A stretch of 64,000 nt of DNA from Guadua angustifolia (taxonomy: Eukaryota > Streptophyta > Magnoliopsida > Poales > Poaceae). Under the pieces are notes generated by a model. It was given only the letters and a program-made list of their open reading frames with translations. It did not search any database and was not told where the DNA came from. Within the stretch, counting starts at the first letter, position 1. Each line of letters begins with the position of its first letter. The position numbers and the translations under genes were made by a program. This document shows, piece by piece, positions 1 to 9,272 of the stretch. The stretch covers positions 41,560,862 to 41,624,861 of the forward strand of contig CM070508.1 in NCBI GenBank assembly GCA_036346375.1, written 5' to 3'.

Positions 1-678
1 TACATAGTAATTATGCGTGAAGTGGCGATCGTTCTTGAGGATGCGCTTTGATGTTACGATATGGGGTTGGGGTTTAAAGTTTTAGTTGGAGCTAAACGGA
101 GATAGTACTTTTCAGTGCTGCAATTGATGTGTTCCTTCTCGCCATTGAATTGTGTGGCGCCGGTGGGTAGAAATTTTCAATCGAGACTGATTTTTAGATG
201 GTCCGATATATCTGTTTGTATTCATAGGTGGTCTCATTTATTATGGAGATGCACCGATTAATGGCTAGATTAAGCATAGTGATGTGGCTTGCAGATTTTC
301 TCGATTCACATTTGTGCATCCGCATACATCTGTTGAGCTCGTTTATGCTGTTGTTGAGGATATCCAATCCCATCTTATCTCCTGGTCTAGCTTAATCACG
401 ATTTTCTCCACACTGAGTACCTCAAGTCCCTTAAATTTGATTATGAACTAAAGCATATTTGGATATGCTACTTCTAAAATGGTTTTATTGCAGTGGGTCA
501 CTGTCCAACAGAAAGATGTTCATATGATTCTTAGTATATCCAAACAGCAGAGCACACAACACAAAATATTTCTTAGTATTAACCAATAACCGTATTACTA
601 CTCATTTTCTTATGTTTACTCTAGCTCTGTTTTCCGTTCTCTGAAATGACCGATGGGCGGTTTCTTGTTTTCGAGGAG
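1..678. other. Non-coding DNA upstream of the RS2Z pseudogene
   Basis: No convincing reading frame, RNA gene or repeat is visible. By position it could be the promoter, 5' UTR or 5' intron of the splicing-factor copy whose first recognisable codons begin at 679. The left end of the CACTA element that terminates at 3643 was not found here and may lie outside the window. Confidence 0.4.
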
Positions 679-2034
679 ATGCCTCTTCCACGATGATCGC
701 TATGGAAACACACGCTTGTATGTTGGTAGATGTCCTCCCTTTTCTTCTCGCGACTTAGAATATCTTTTCAGCAGATATGGAAGGTAATGGCAATACTACG
801 AGCATTAGGAGTTCTTCAAAAGTTTTACAAGTAAAAGAATTTTGACAATGACAAATATTGCTTTGCATAAAGCTCATTATATGTTAATTTTGGTGACAAG
901 TGCTAACTGTCAAGCACCAAGATCGGTCCAATGCTCATTATCAACAAATGATGTTATAATAGTTAATATGGCTAAATTCTTGAACAAATTAGACTTTTTT
1001 AGTCAGAACTGTTCCAAACTGCTATGTAGAGTAAACTAGCAAGGGTTCCTTCCTACCTTTCTTAATGGAAGCTTATAGCAAGCGTTGGGTTCAGTGATAC
1101 TATGAGTCTTTCCAAGCTACTTTGTGGATGAGTCTTTCCAAGCCATTCTATATTTGGTGTTTTCTGTTCTTCCTTTAAGTATACTGTAGAAGTTTGACCC
1201 CAGGGCCTTGTGTGTTTAACTTGAATGATCTTGTTGAAGGTTTTTCGGTTTTTTACACAACCCGGGAGGTATGTGGTGGAAGGGTGCCCTTGGTGGAATT
1301 GGTGGCCATTATTCCAAAGTTTATGGAGGACTTTGGTGAAATGTGGTGGAAGGGTGCCCTTGGTGTAATGTTATTGACTGTTTTTGTGGAAGTTGCAAGA
1401 TGGTGATGCATTTGCGTTCTTGAGTCATGATGGCTTACTGTTTATGGCAACCGTTTGCGCAGAATACGTGAGGTGGAGTTGAAGCGCGACTATGCATTTA
1501 TTGTATGTGATATTCACTTCCCCAAATTTTATTTTGCTTTCTGATGTTGTTAGCATACTTATTAATGAGATGTATTTTGTTCACATATGAGGAATCCCTT
1601 TTTTTTGCCTTTATTGCTAACTACCAAATAGGAATTCAGTGATCTTCGTGATGCTCATGATGCACGATACAATCTAGATGGCAGGGATGTTGATGGAAGC
1701 CGCATCATTGTTGAGTTTGCTAAAGGGGTAATTTGCTGTTTTGGTTATACATCCTTTGAGCATACTGGTGATAATAATCTTTTTTTATCAAGGCATTACT
1801 GAAACTTGCTATGATGCCCTTTACGCATTTTTGTGTTTAGGTGCCACGTGGTCCGTGGTTCACGTGAATATATGGGAAGAGGGCCTCCTCGAGGAGCAGC
1901 CGTTGTTTTAAGCAGGGGATTGATGGTCACCGGGCCGAGACTACAAAATTTGGTATTTGGAAGAACAAATGCTACCGTTGTGGAGAAAGGGGTCATATAG
2001 AAAGAAATTGCCAGAATAGTCCAAGGAGTCTCAG
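679..2034 (+). pseudogene. RS2Z-type SR splicing factor, broken 5' gene copy with introns
   Basis: Plant RS2Z proteins are pre-mRNA splicing factors with one RRM, two CCHC zinc knuckles and an RS-rich tail, acting in nuclear speckles. Four exons can be read. Exon 1 (679-783) gives an RNP2 block, LYVGR. Exon 2 (1463-1502) is preceded by AG and followed by GTATGT. Exon 3 (1632-1727) reads ARYNLDGRDVDG and continues to VEFAKG. Exon 4 (1841-2034) carries the zinc-knuckle region. Splice sites and phases still fit across the introns. Damage is clear: exon 1 has one extra base after the initial ATG, so the frame is lost before the RRM. Exon 4 has an in-frame TGA after VPRGPWFT. The first knuckle has lost three of its four metal ligands (CFKQGIDGHRAETT), whereas the second, CYRCGERGHIERNC, is intact. 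No RS tail follows; the frame runs about 20 more residues into unrelated sequence. Introns are kept, so this is a DNA-level duplicate and not a retrocopy. It lies next to a CACTA terminus, so capture by that element is plausible but unproven. Confidence 0.85.
1271..1365 (+). repeat. 25-bp direct repeat, 70 bp apart
   Basis: The 25 bases at 1271-1295 (beginning ATGTGGTGGAAGGG) recur exactly at 1341-1365, inside intron 1 of the RS2Z copy. This is a local duplication with no evident function. It also creates a short open frame in the region that has no other coding support. Confidence 0.85.
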
Positions 2035-3350
2035 GTCAATTGAAGTTGTGAGCAAAAGCATCGAAAAAGCTTGGGACGAAATTCCAAGTAAGTTGCATTT
2101 TAGCCTTCTGCTTGCTTCTTCTAGCATGTTGAAGAGATAATAGAATGCTCATGGAAAGCCACAAGAATTTCAAACTTTCAATTGCTCTTATTTCACCTCT
2201 GGCCTGCATACTTTTCGTTAGTTTTACTCATAGTCATCAGTAGTGAATTACACCAGTATGCCTACTCTTTGTGCGACAGTGCATCATAGCAATTAAGCCA
2301 TGTAAAGGCGTTTGTTTTTTTTACCCTAGGTTAATTTTTTGTATGCACTATAGTTATGCATAGAAGACTTCTTACAAGTAATCAGTTTCCAGTGTTTCCC
2401 GGGCATTTGATACATGAGATAGTTGATTTTTATAAATGGAAATGGAAACAATTCATGTGTTGAGCTTATCCATTGAGCGGAGGTAATGGATTTATCTTCT
2501 GATCTCGTCGATGCGGCGTAGGGGTTCTACGGGCCGTCAAGTCCATCGTGAGATTTGATTTTTTTATTAGTTTATTTGTTGCGTTCGACAGAGTTTGGGG
2601 GTGATTTTGGACTAATAACATGATTGTAGGCAGTTCTGATGTGGTTGCTCCACAAATTTGAGAAAAAATTGTTGTCTGAGTAAATTGTACAATGTGGATC
2701 GGTAGATGTATAGTAGCACGTACTCCTATGTTGTTCTGTAATCAATTGCTTGCCGGCCAATCGAGTTCATACTGATGGGATTAATCAGTGTAGTTTGATG
2801 AAATTTGTTTGAGAGTAATAATTAGATAAACAAGTGGCAAAATCCAATGGGCACTAATTATTTCAACTGGCTGTGAATGTGTCATGAGATAGAACTACAC
2901 GACTATTTGCAACATTTTTTTGACGGGTTTGCTATGTTCTTCTGCCTTGTAGGGTTATTCCTCACCGGCGAAAGTCCTATAGCATGGCCTTCAACTTGTG
3001 TTTGGTACCAGCAGCATGACTAATTGAGGATGTGAGGGCTTCCATTGAAATTAGTGCTTTGCTTCTCATTTTCTTTGGATCAAGATCTGTCATGACTTTG
3101 ATTTAAGAAGATTCCTTTGTATATATCTTGCTATCATAGCAAAAATGTTTGAACACAGATTATGTGATGAATTAATTTGTGGATGCTACTCTATAATGTG
3201 AATATTTGTTTTTAATATAGACTGATTTGTGCTTATTTCCTATGTGTGTGCCTTGGATGATCTCGAAAAGTTTCAAATGCGCATTAATCTGTATATATTT
3301 ATTTGGCTCCAAATAAATATTAATTATTATTTTTTCAATGGTTAATTTCT
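2035..3350. other. Non-coding interval between RS2Z copy and CACTA end
   Basis: No recognisable gene. The stretch is AT-rich with several T-runs and scattered short frames full of stops. A segment near 2950-3030 could be a remnant 3' exon or UTR of the splicing-factor copy, but no RS-dipeptide coding is visible. It may be the interior of the CACTA element that ends at 3643. Confidence 0.4.
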
Positions 3351-3643
3351 TGCAACGCATATAAGCGTTACCACAATTCAATCTAAGTGTTGCAACAAGC
3401 TTTAGAGGTAAGCTGCCCATGGCGGCACAAACACATGTAGCGTTCTTTGTAGCCTATAAATATCCGTTGCAATTTAGCAATGGTTATTAGTAGGGTTTTC
3501 AACGCATATATAAGCGTTGCAATAGCCCCTAGCAGCGGAAGATAGGCAACGATAATTATGCGTTGGTATAGACCCTAGCAACGCTTATATAGACTTTTAA
3601 CAACGCATATATGTATTGCTAAAGGGGGGGTCATTTTGTAGTG
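3351..3643. mobile_element. CACTA (En/Spm-type) transposon terminus
   Basis: The segment ends in TTTTGTAGTG, the complement of the CACTA-type terminal inverted repeat (reverse strand reads CACTACAAAATGACC). The 290 bp before it carry many short subterminal repeats in both orientations around the core GCAACGCATATA / AAGCGTTGC, as expected of transposase-binding subterminal arrays in CACTA elements. The flank at 3644 is gypsy integrase coding sequence, so this terminus marks an insertion into that gypsy copy. The element extends leftward; its other end and transposase were not found in the window. Confidence 0.8.
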
Positions 3644-3883
3644 GCCAAAGAGGGGTCTCTCTCTGGACTCAGACCAGTTAAGTGGAGTTCTGCAAGACCT
3701 TCCATAAAGAACCTCGAATGGACACATTTGGAGACTGGCTTGATAGCTATTGTTGTAGGAGAACTCCGCGAAAGGTAAGCATTTCTCCCAATTCTTGCCG
3801 TAGGCAAGGGCACAAGCTCTAAGCATATCCTCAAGAATTTGGATCACCCGTTCAGTTTGTCCATCAGTCTGAGGGTGATACGC
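3644..3883 (-). pseudogene. Gypsy A integrase, C-terminal part of the core
   Basis: The minus frame reads SAYHPQTDGQTERV with the third acidic residue of the D,D,E triad in TERV, then continues through FAEFSYNNSYQ and VLYGRSC to the CACTA junction at 3643/3644. It is separated from the rest of integrase by the solo LTR at 3884-4856. The chromodomain-bearing or other C-terminal end is missing because of the CACTA insertion. Confidence 0.85.
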
Positions 3884-4856
3884 TGATAGCACTTTGGTGT
3901 CCCGATCTTTCGATGAGAAACACACGATCGATTTGGTGGAGGCGACGTTGACGATCCGACTACACCGTACTTTACGACGATGCGCCTTAGCAATCGCTAC
4001 ACCAACTCCGGAGGGTTATTGATCTTGCTGTTGGCACGATCAACTGAACACGAGTTCAATTCCTGCATGCAACAGAAGAACAAGCAAGAACAAAGGTAAA
4101 GGCAATCTGAAATTGCAAATAAAGATGAGCGATTGACAAGGTGGGGTTACGAAACAAGGAGCTTCTTAGGCGGTTTGTTGAGCACGTCTGGAAGACTCAA
4201 AATAGTAGCAATGGCTAAACTATCAAATAAACAAAAACCCAAAACTAAAAGTACGGCGGTAGCAAACAATATATAGATGTAAGTGGCGGCTAGGGAGCAG
4301 CTAGGGGCGTGCAGCACCCATGGGGGGGCGGCCAAGGGGTTGCCCTAGCGTTACATGGGCTTTGGGCCCAAAAGAAAGGTGGCGCAGCACCTGGAGTTTC
4401 TGGCCCATGACACTCTTTTGCGATTTCCTGTTGCTCCAGGATGAATTTGGCACTAGGGCTGGATCCATTGAAAAGTAGACTCCGAGATCTTTCAAACGTG
4501 TACTCATGGGCCTCTAGAAACCTCCAGAATCAAAAGTTATGATCGTTTGAAGTTGATGCTGTCGCGGAGGCCGAACCCGCAATTTGCTGATTCCAAGTCC
4601 AACTTATGCATATGATGATTGTGCTTTATGCTTGGCATTTGGAGGTTCTTCTCCTTGGTTCCTAAGGACAATAAGATCATCACAAGAATTAAATAGCATT
4701 CCATTCTGTGAATCATTTGTATAAAAACTTAGGAACGAATTTACCTGATAATTGAATAGACGTGCTCGAGCACGAGTTGTAGGTCCTTGTAAAACTTGTT
4801 GTGTATGAGAAGAACCACTCGGCGTGGTTGTGTCCTTGGTTGTGATGTCCTCATCA
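3884..4856 (-). mobile_element. Solo LTR (973 bp) inserted in gypsy A integrase
   Basis: The segment starts TGATAGCACT and ends CCTCATCA on the plus strand (TG...CA). It is flanked on both sides by the same five bases, TACGC (3879-3883 and 4857-4861), and removing it with one TACGC rejoins the integrase text. There is no internal region, so it is a solo LTR, presumably left by LTR-LTR recombination. On the minus strand its first part is open and reads GPTTRARARLFNYQVNSFLS. A similar tail is present in the LTR of the element at 38642-42630, which indicates related families and sets the orientation. A TATA-like CTATATATTG lies at about 4269-4277 (minus). Confidence 0.9.
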
Positions 4857-5315
4857 TACGCGGTGCTAAAAGAGAGTTGAGTCCCCATGGCCTTGTGGAG
4901 GCATTGCCAAAAATGCGAGGTAAACTGGGTACCCCGATCTGAGACAATTCTTTTGGGAACACCATGAAGAGATACAATTCGACAAAGATACAACTCCGCT
5001 AACTTGCTCACTGTATCCGTCGTCTTGACAGGAAGAAAATGGGCAGTCTTCGTCAATCGGTCAACGAATGGGCAGTGGTTGGAGTGTGCCTACTGCACAC
5101 AAATGGTCGACTTTCACCCGCTGGCATACGTCGCACTCGGCGACATACCGAGCAATCTCTCGTTTCATCCGGGTCCACCAAAATCTTGGCTTAAGATCTT
5201 GGTACATTTTTGTACTCCCGGGATGAATAGAGAACGTGGAATTATGAGCCTCGTCAAGGATTAGTGCCTTCAATTCCATGCAATTTGGCACCACTAGCCG
5301 TTTGTCGAACCACAA
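4857..5315 (-). pseudogene. Gypsy A integrase, zinc finger and N-terminal core
   Basis: Starting at 5315 on the minus strand the frame carries an HHCC zinc-finger region (HNSTFSIHPGSTKMY, then FWW and CDVCQRVK). The frame then stops after LQPLPIR and resumes in another frame with VDRLTKTAHFLPV, SLHGVPKRIVSDRGTQF (second catalytic Asp) and up to STAY at the solo-LTR insertion. The stretch between the finger and TKTAHF is much shorter than in intact family members, so the part expected to carry the first catalytic Asp is deleted. The open frame at 4604-5056 is a chimera of integrase read through into the solo LTR and is not a real protein. Confidence 0.85.
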
Positions 5316-6128
5316 GACACCTTGCGAATCCTTAGTGAAACAATTGGCCTTGCCTTACTTAATGCGGGCTCGGATGAGTTCCATGCCCTTGTCCGTCTTT
5401 TGAGCTTCTTTGATTTGGTCCAAGAGATTAAATTTTACCTCCATGACAGCAAGGGATCCCTCCTTAACCACTTCTAGATTGAACTTTCGGAACTCGGCGC
5501 ACATGGCTTCCGATTCCGGTTCTGCCCAAAGACGATTGCATTGAGACTTTTGGCTCAATGCATCGGCAACAATATTGGCCTTTCTAGGCTGATAATGGAG
5601 TCCCATATCATAGTCTTTGATCAATTCGAGCCACCTCCTTTGTCTCAAGTTCAGATCGGCTTGAGTGAAGATATACTTTAGGCTCTTATGATCGGTGTAG
5701 ATTTCACAACGATTACCGATGAGGTAATGTCACCAGATTTTTAGAGCATGCACTACCGCTGCCAGCTCTAAGTCATGGGTGGGGTAATTCATCTCATGAG
5801 GTCTCAATTGCCTCAATGCATATGCCACAACTCGGCCTCCTTGCATAAGTACACAACCCAGCCCGAGGCGGGATGCATCACAATATATGTCGAAGCCCTT
5901 GTGAATATCCGGCAGAACTAGGATGGGTGCATTGGTTAAGCGAACCTTCAACAATTGAAAGCTTGCCTCACATTCTGCTGACCATACGAACTTGTTCTCC
6001 TTCAAAAGTTTGGTCAGTGGCTTCACAATTTTGGAGAAGTTCTCCACGAATCGCCGGTAATAACCCGCGAACCCGAGAAAACTTCGAACCTCCGTGATGT
6101 TCTTTGGCTGCTCCCAATCAAATACCAT
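5316..6128 (-). pseudogene. Gypsy A RT connection and RNase H
   Basis: Reading down from 6128 the frame gives the RT thumb/connection text SFLGFAGYYRRFVENFSK, then RNase H with DIYCDASRLGLGCVL, HEMNYPTHDLELAAVVHALKIW. An in-frame TGA sits at 5730-5732, which looks like a CGA-to-TGA change. The same frame continues beyond it with YTDHKSLKYIFTQ and LNLRQRRWLELIKDYD and ADALSQK, so the only visible lesion here is that nonsense change. After about 5350 a further stop precedes the integrase finger frame. Confidence 0.88.
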
Positions 6129-6819
6129 CTCAGATCTTCTTTGGGGTCAACCGCAACTCCGCCTATACGATAATACATGTTCCAAGAAGGCAACCTCCTT
6201 CTTGCCGATTCACACTTGTTGAATTTTGCGTAAAGTTGGTGCTCTCGCAGCTTTTCCAAAACTTTCCGAAGGTGTACTTCATGCTCCTCTTCAGACTTGG
6301 AGTAAATAAGAATATCATCGATGAAGATGACAACGAACTTGTCGAGATATTCCATGAAAACTGAATTCATAAGGCTCATGAAGTAGGCCGGTGCATTGGT
6401 CAAACCGAAGACATGATGGTATATTCATATAGACCATAACGGGTGGAGAATAACGTTTTAGGAATGTCTCCAGATCTGATCTTAATCTGATGGTAGCCCA
6501 ATCTCAAGTCAATCTTGGAGAAGATACAAGCTCCAGTCATTTGGTCAAACAAATCATCAATCCGCGGAAGTGGATACTTGTTCTTGACCGTGACCGCATT
6601 CAATGGACGGTAATCAACACACATCCGCAAGCTATCATCCTTCTTCTTCACAAATAGCGCCGGGCATCCCCAAGGTGAGGAGCTCAGTCTAATGAAGCCC
6701 TTCTCCTGCAGCTCCGTAAGTTGTTTCTTTAACTCGATCAACTCATTTGGAGGCATATGGTAAGGTCGCATTGATATCGGGGCCGTTCCGGGTAGAAGCT
6801 CAATGACGAACTCAACCTC
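6129..6819 (-). pseudogene. Gypsy A reverse transcriptase, N-terminal part and catalytic centre
   Basis: From the CACTA junction at 6820 the minus frame reads VEFVIELLPGTAPISMRPY, then QEKGFIRLSSSPWGCPALFV, CVDYRPLNAVTVKNKYPLPR and FSKIDLRLGYHQIKI. A frameshift near 6410 separates this from TNAPAYFM and the catalytic FIDDILIYSK; the paired Asp codons are at about 6314-6319. Another frame change occurs near 6200. The protease and Gag that should precede RT are absent because of the CACTA insertion. Confidence 0.9.
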
Positions 6820-7086
6820 CACTACAAGAAAAGTGATTATCTGTGACGAAAACGTCATGACGTTGTCAATTTTTGTCATGAAAAATCTATTTTCTGTGAC
6901 GACTTGTTTATGTTCGTCATTAATTGTATCAGGCGTCATCGCCCCATGTACTTTTATGACGAAACATAAAATTTCATTATGAAACCATAATATAAATCGT
7001 CATAGAAAATGAATGGTTGTTTGTCTTGGACTGATGTCAAACATATATCTGTATTGTGACGATATGCTTTTTCGTCACGGAGGCAT
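6820..7086 (+). mobile_element. Second CACTA-type transposon terminus
   Basis: The segment begins CACTACAAGAAAAGTG directly at the point where gypsy A RT coding stops (6819/6820). It is followed by dense short subterminal repeats around TGTGACGAAAA / TTTCGTCA / CGTCATGACG on both strands up to about 7086. This matches CACTA termini, but the family differs from the one ending at 3643 (different subterminal motif). The element runs rightward. A matching TAGTG end was not found before the satellite, so it is truncated or the end lies elsewhere. The 3-bp sequence before it is CTC, the expected duplication if the far end is found. Confidence 0.8.
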
Positions 7087-7892
7087 AGCCTATCGAGAAG
7101 CTATATCTAGAGGGCCCCTTGTCCGAGGTGGCCTTGTTGTCCGACTTGGCCTTGTGGGCCCATATGTGGGTTGCACCTTACACGCTGTCAGTTTTTGCTT
7201 ATGTCCTTTCATGGTCAGCTGATTAGGGTTCAGGTCTAGATTGGGTGGTAGATGCATGTGATGTAGTGCAAGGCTTCATTGGAATCCTTCTATACGATTG
7301 GTGGCTTCCACATTGTCTCTTGCATGGAACTAATTTTAATTGTCTTATATCTGAATGCAATTGCTTCTTGTCGATTTCCTATTGAGTTCACTTTGGTTGA
7401 ATGCCAGTGCTAAAAATAACTTGTGTTACTCAAATTGAATCTTATATAGGAGATTAATTCAAAATATTCTCGATTTGTACGTTTGTAAAGTGAAATAAAA
7501 ACAGAGTTAAATGGACCAACAGTGTGATCCTATGTGTGTATGTGTGGGTGTTACTACAAAGAAAATTGATTTGTACTTGTCTCAATTGTGTGCTTAAAAT
7601 GGCTTCTGAATCAACTGTGGCACAAATCAAGAAATTTATTGAAGATGCTATGAAATTTAAGATACTAGAATTCTATTACACAGAAATGGTGTGATTTAGG
7701 TTTAGATTTTCTTGATTGCATGCATTTTGCTTCGAATTCTAGATGCAAAACTTATTTGGATTTATATTATTAAGATAATAAGTCACCTCATGATTATCTT
7801 GTAATACATTTATATTTCCAAGTTTGAATTAAGTTGGAGAAAACAAAAATCTATTTTTATCTTGTTCTTTTGGCCCCTGTTGAGATACATAC

Positions 7893-7895
<3 letters not shown>
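7087..7895. other. Unassigned DNA, putative CACTA interior
   Basis: No gene is supported. Base composition is ordinary to AT-rich. Nothing recognisable lies between the subterminal repeats of the CACTA end and the TA microsatellite. It may be the CACTA interior or flanking DNA of the gene fragment that starts at 8136. Confidence 0.4.

Positions 7896-7923
<28 letters not shown>
7896..7923. repeat. (TA)n microsatellite
   Basis: A nearly pure TA run of about 14 units, followed by an ATT/TTTTA-rich tract to about 8000. Confidence 0.95.
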
Positions 7924-7927
<4 letters not shown>

Positions 7928-8024
7928 CATTATATACTTTTATTATCATCTCATTATTATTATTATAATTTTATTTTTATTTTTACTTTTACTATTTTTC
8001 TTTGCCAGTTAGGCTGGCCCAATT

Positions 8025-8135
8025 TGGCCCCTTAGCTCAGCTTCCATCGCCCCCACGCCCGTCTAATCCTACTCGTCTTCTCCCCTCCGCCACTCCTCCC
8101 ACGCCACTAAAACCCTAACCCATCGCGTCGCCACC
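8025..8135 (+). promoter_or_regulatory. Housekeeping-type promoter and 5' UTR of a gene fragment
   Basis: Just upstream of the ATG at 8136 are GGCCCAATTTGGCCCC (two site-II/GGCCCA-like boxes, about 8016-8032), a CT-rich leader, and AAAACCCTAACCC (telo-box, about 8109-8121). The start context is GTCGCCACCATGGC. Telo-box plus site II is a known combination in promoters of plant ribosomal and mitochondrial protein genes. No TATA box is evident close by. Confidence 0.6.
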
Positions 8136-8519
8136 ATGGCTGCGGTGGCGGCCACCTCGCTCCTCCTCCACCGCCGCCACCACAAGGCTCTGGCGCCTCT
8201 TCCCCTCCTCCTCCTCCTCCGCACCGGGATCTCCTCCTCCCGCGCGCTCCCCCAGCAGCTCGAGCTCTCCCCGCCTCCATGGCCCCATCTATCACCTCAA
8301 ACCCCTTCCTCCTCCGCCTTCTCCCCGAACCCCAGCTTGAAGCCCTTCTCTGGCGAGAATCGGCGCAACCACACAGATCCAACCCGCCCTCCACCCTCCT
8401 CTCCGCCATCGTTCTTGCCCCTTTTCGTGGCGCACCATCAAGATGGCCTTCTCACTTCTACAGGCCGCCGCCAGCTCAAGGAGACCTTCATGAGTGGGCG
8501 GCGAACAATGGGAGGACAT
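8136..8519 (+). pseudogene. 5' fragment of a host gene, organelle-presequence-like N-terminus
   Basis: The frame opens at an ATG in an excellent context and starts MAAVAATSLLLHRRHHKALA, followed by a Leu-rich, Arg- and Ser-containing, acid-poor stretch (LRTGISSSRALPQQ), then a Pro/Ser-rich region. This composition resembles a mitochondrial or plastid targeting presequence; together with the telo-box/site-II promoter it suggests a nuclear gene for an organelle protein. I do not recognise the product. GC-rich codons are typical of 5' ends of grass genes. A retrotransposon LTR begins at 8520, so everything downstream is lost; the open frame that continues to 8750 there is LTR sequence. A possible 3' splice site (CTTCTACAG, about 8462) leaves open that the true exon ends earlier. 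A gene copy captured by the adjacent CACTA element or a disrupted resident gene are both possible. Confidence 0.6.
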
Positions 8520-8845
8520 TGTGATGTCCCGTGGCGCCGTCCTTCCTACCGGAGCGTGAGAAGCATCGCAATCTGGATCAATAGGGTAAGGAAGAGTTCT
8601 TGGGGAAGAAGAAAATGGAGTTTCTATTTCATATTCAACCTGCTCTGGAACACCTTACAGGTCTGCTTATATACTCCCGCAACCAGCCTGGATACAACTG
8701 AATTCATTCACTCCCCGCTCGCCCAGAATTACTCTGATTACAACGCTTGACAAAAAGTTACCGCTACAGTAAACTACTCCTTTAACCCACACCGACCGAT
8801 CTTCTGTTAGCCTCTAAGCGAACATCCTCACCCTTCATCTGATCA
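8520..8845 (-). mobile_element. 3' LTR (326 bp) of gypsy B
   Basis: On the plus strand it starts TGTGATGTCCC and ends CATCTGATCA, so both ends have TG...CA form. In the minus orientation it is preceded by a purine-rich tract (8846-8865) and by truncated gypsy coding, which defines it as the 3' LTR. A TATA-like motif lies inside at about 8668-8673. Its partner 5' LTR is missing, replaced by the satellite array at 9276. The element inserted into the gene fragment ending at 8519. Confidence 0.7.
8662..8680 (-). promoter_or_regulatory. TATA box in gypsy B LTR
   Basis: On the minus strand the LTR reads GGGAGTATATAAGCAGACC here, a good TATA box about 170 bases from the LTR 5' end, as expected for the U3/R boundary of an LTR promoter. 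Confidence 0.6.
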
Positions 8846-8865
8846 CCCGCTTCCCTTCTACTTCC
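8846..8865 (-). other. Polypurine tract of gypsy B
   Basis: The minus strand reads GGAAGTAGAAGGGAAGCGGG immediately before the LTR start TGATCAGATG. This is the plus-strand priming site for reverse transcription of the element. It directly abuts protease/RT coding, so RT, RNase H and integrase were deleted. Confidence 0.7.
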
Positions 8866-9272
8866 TGAATTAAGTGAATTAAATGATCATACTCTCGGTG
8901 TGGTGGTAAACTGGTAGGTTCAGCGAAAACATCTTCATATTGCTGCAGCAACTCGGCCACCTTTACATGCAATGGCGGTTGATCTGCTTCTGCCACTTCT
9001 TCCAGCAAAGCCAGAGCCCAGATCTCATTTCCTTTACTCAATTTACTATACTGTTCAGCTGAAATAGTTTGAAGATCAGTGCAGTTGTTTTGTATCCCTT
9101 TTAACCGAACAGATTTCCCTTGATAAGTAAACTCCACTTCTTTATCACGCCAATTACAAACCATGGGGCTATGGAGTTTCAGCCAATCCATGCCAAGTAT
9201 GGCATCATAAGCACCCAATTCTAAAACTCGCAAGTCTGATTTAAAAGTCTGCCCCTGCACCCACCATTCCAT
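8866..9272 (-). pseudogene. Gypsy B Gag-Pol fragment: protease end and start of RT
   Basis: The minus frame from 9272 reads WWVQGQTFKSD and LELGAYDAILGMDWLKLHSPM, which belong to the C-terminal half of the retroviral-type aspartic protease of Ty3/gypsy elements. It ends with the linker to RT, LLQQYEDVFAEPTSLPPHRE. The coding then runs straight into the polypurine tract (EVEGKRVIR are PPT-derived codons) and stops in the LTR. RT, RNase H and integrase are absent, so this copy was an internally deleted, non-autonomous element. The catalytic Asp of the protease would lie upstream and is lost at the satellite junction. It is clearly different from gypsy A. Confidence 0.85.

Larger units (their letters stand above)
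3644..6819 (-). mobile_element. Ty3/gypsy retrotransposon pol remnant (gypsy A), interrupted
   Basis: On the minus strand the order is reverse transcriptase, RNase H, integrase zinc finger, integrase core: the Ty3/gypsy order. The copy has frameshifts, a premature stop and an internal integrase deletion, so it is dead. Both ends are cut by CACTA termini (3643 and 6820), and a solo LTR is inserted at 3884-4856. Neither its own LTRs nor gag and protease are visible. RT and integrase style are those of common grass Ty3/gypsy elements; I do not assign a clade. Confidence 0.9.

Noticed and set aside
1194..1406. 70-codon open frame with a repeated MWWKGALG-like phrase
   Set aside because: It lies in intron 1 of the RS2Z copy and is produced by a 25-bp direct duplication; no homology or start context supports it.
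4604..5056. 150-codon frame as one protein
   Set aside because: It is integrase reading through the TACGC duplication into the inserted solo LTR, a chimera of two elements.
8107..8409. 100-codon minus-strand frame rich in Gly/Arg
   Set aside because: It is a shadow of the GC-rich first-exon fragment on the plus strand; low-complexity composition, no independent support.
8520..8750. Continuation of the gene at 8136 as a 204-codon protein
   Set aside because: From 8520 the sequence is the LTR of gypsy B (TG...CA ends, TATA box and polypurine tract in minus orientation), so the frame there is fortuitous.
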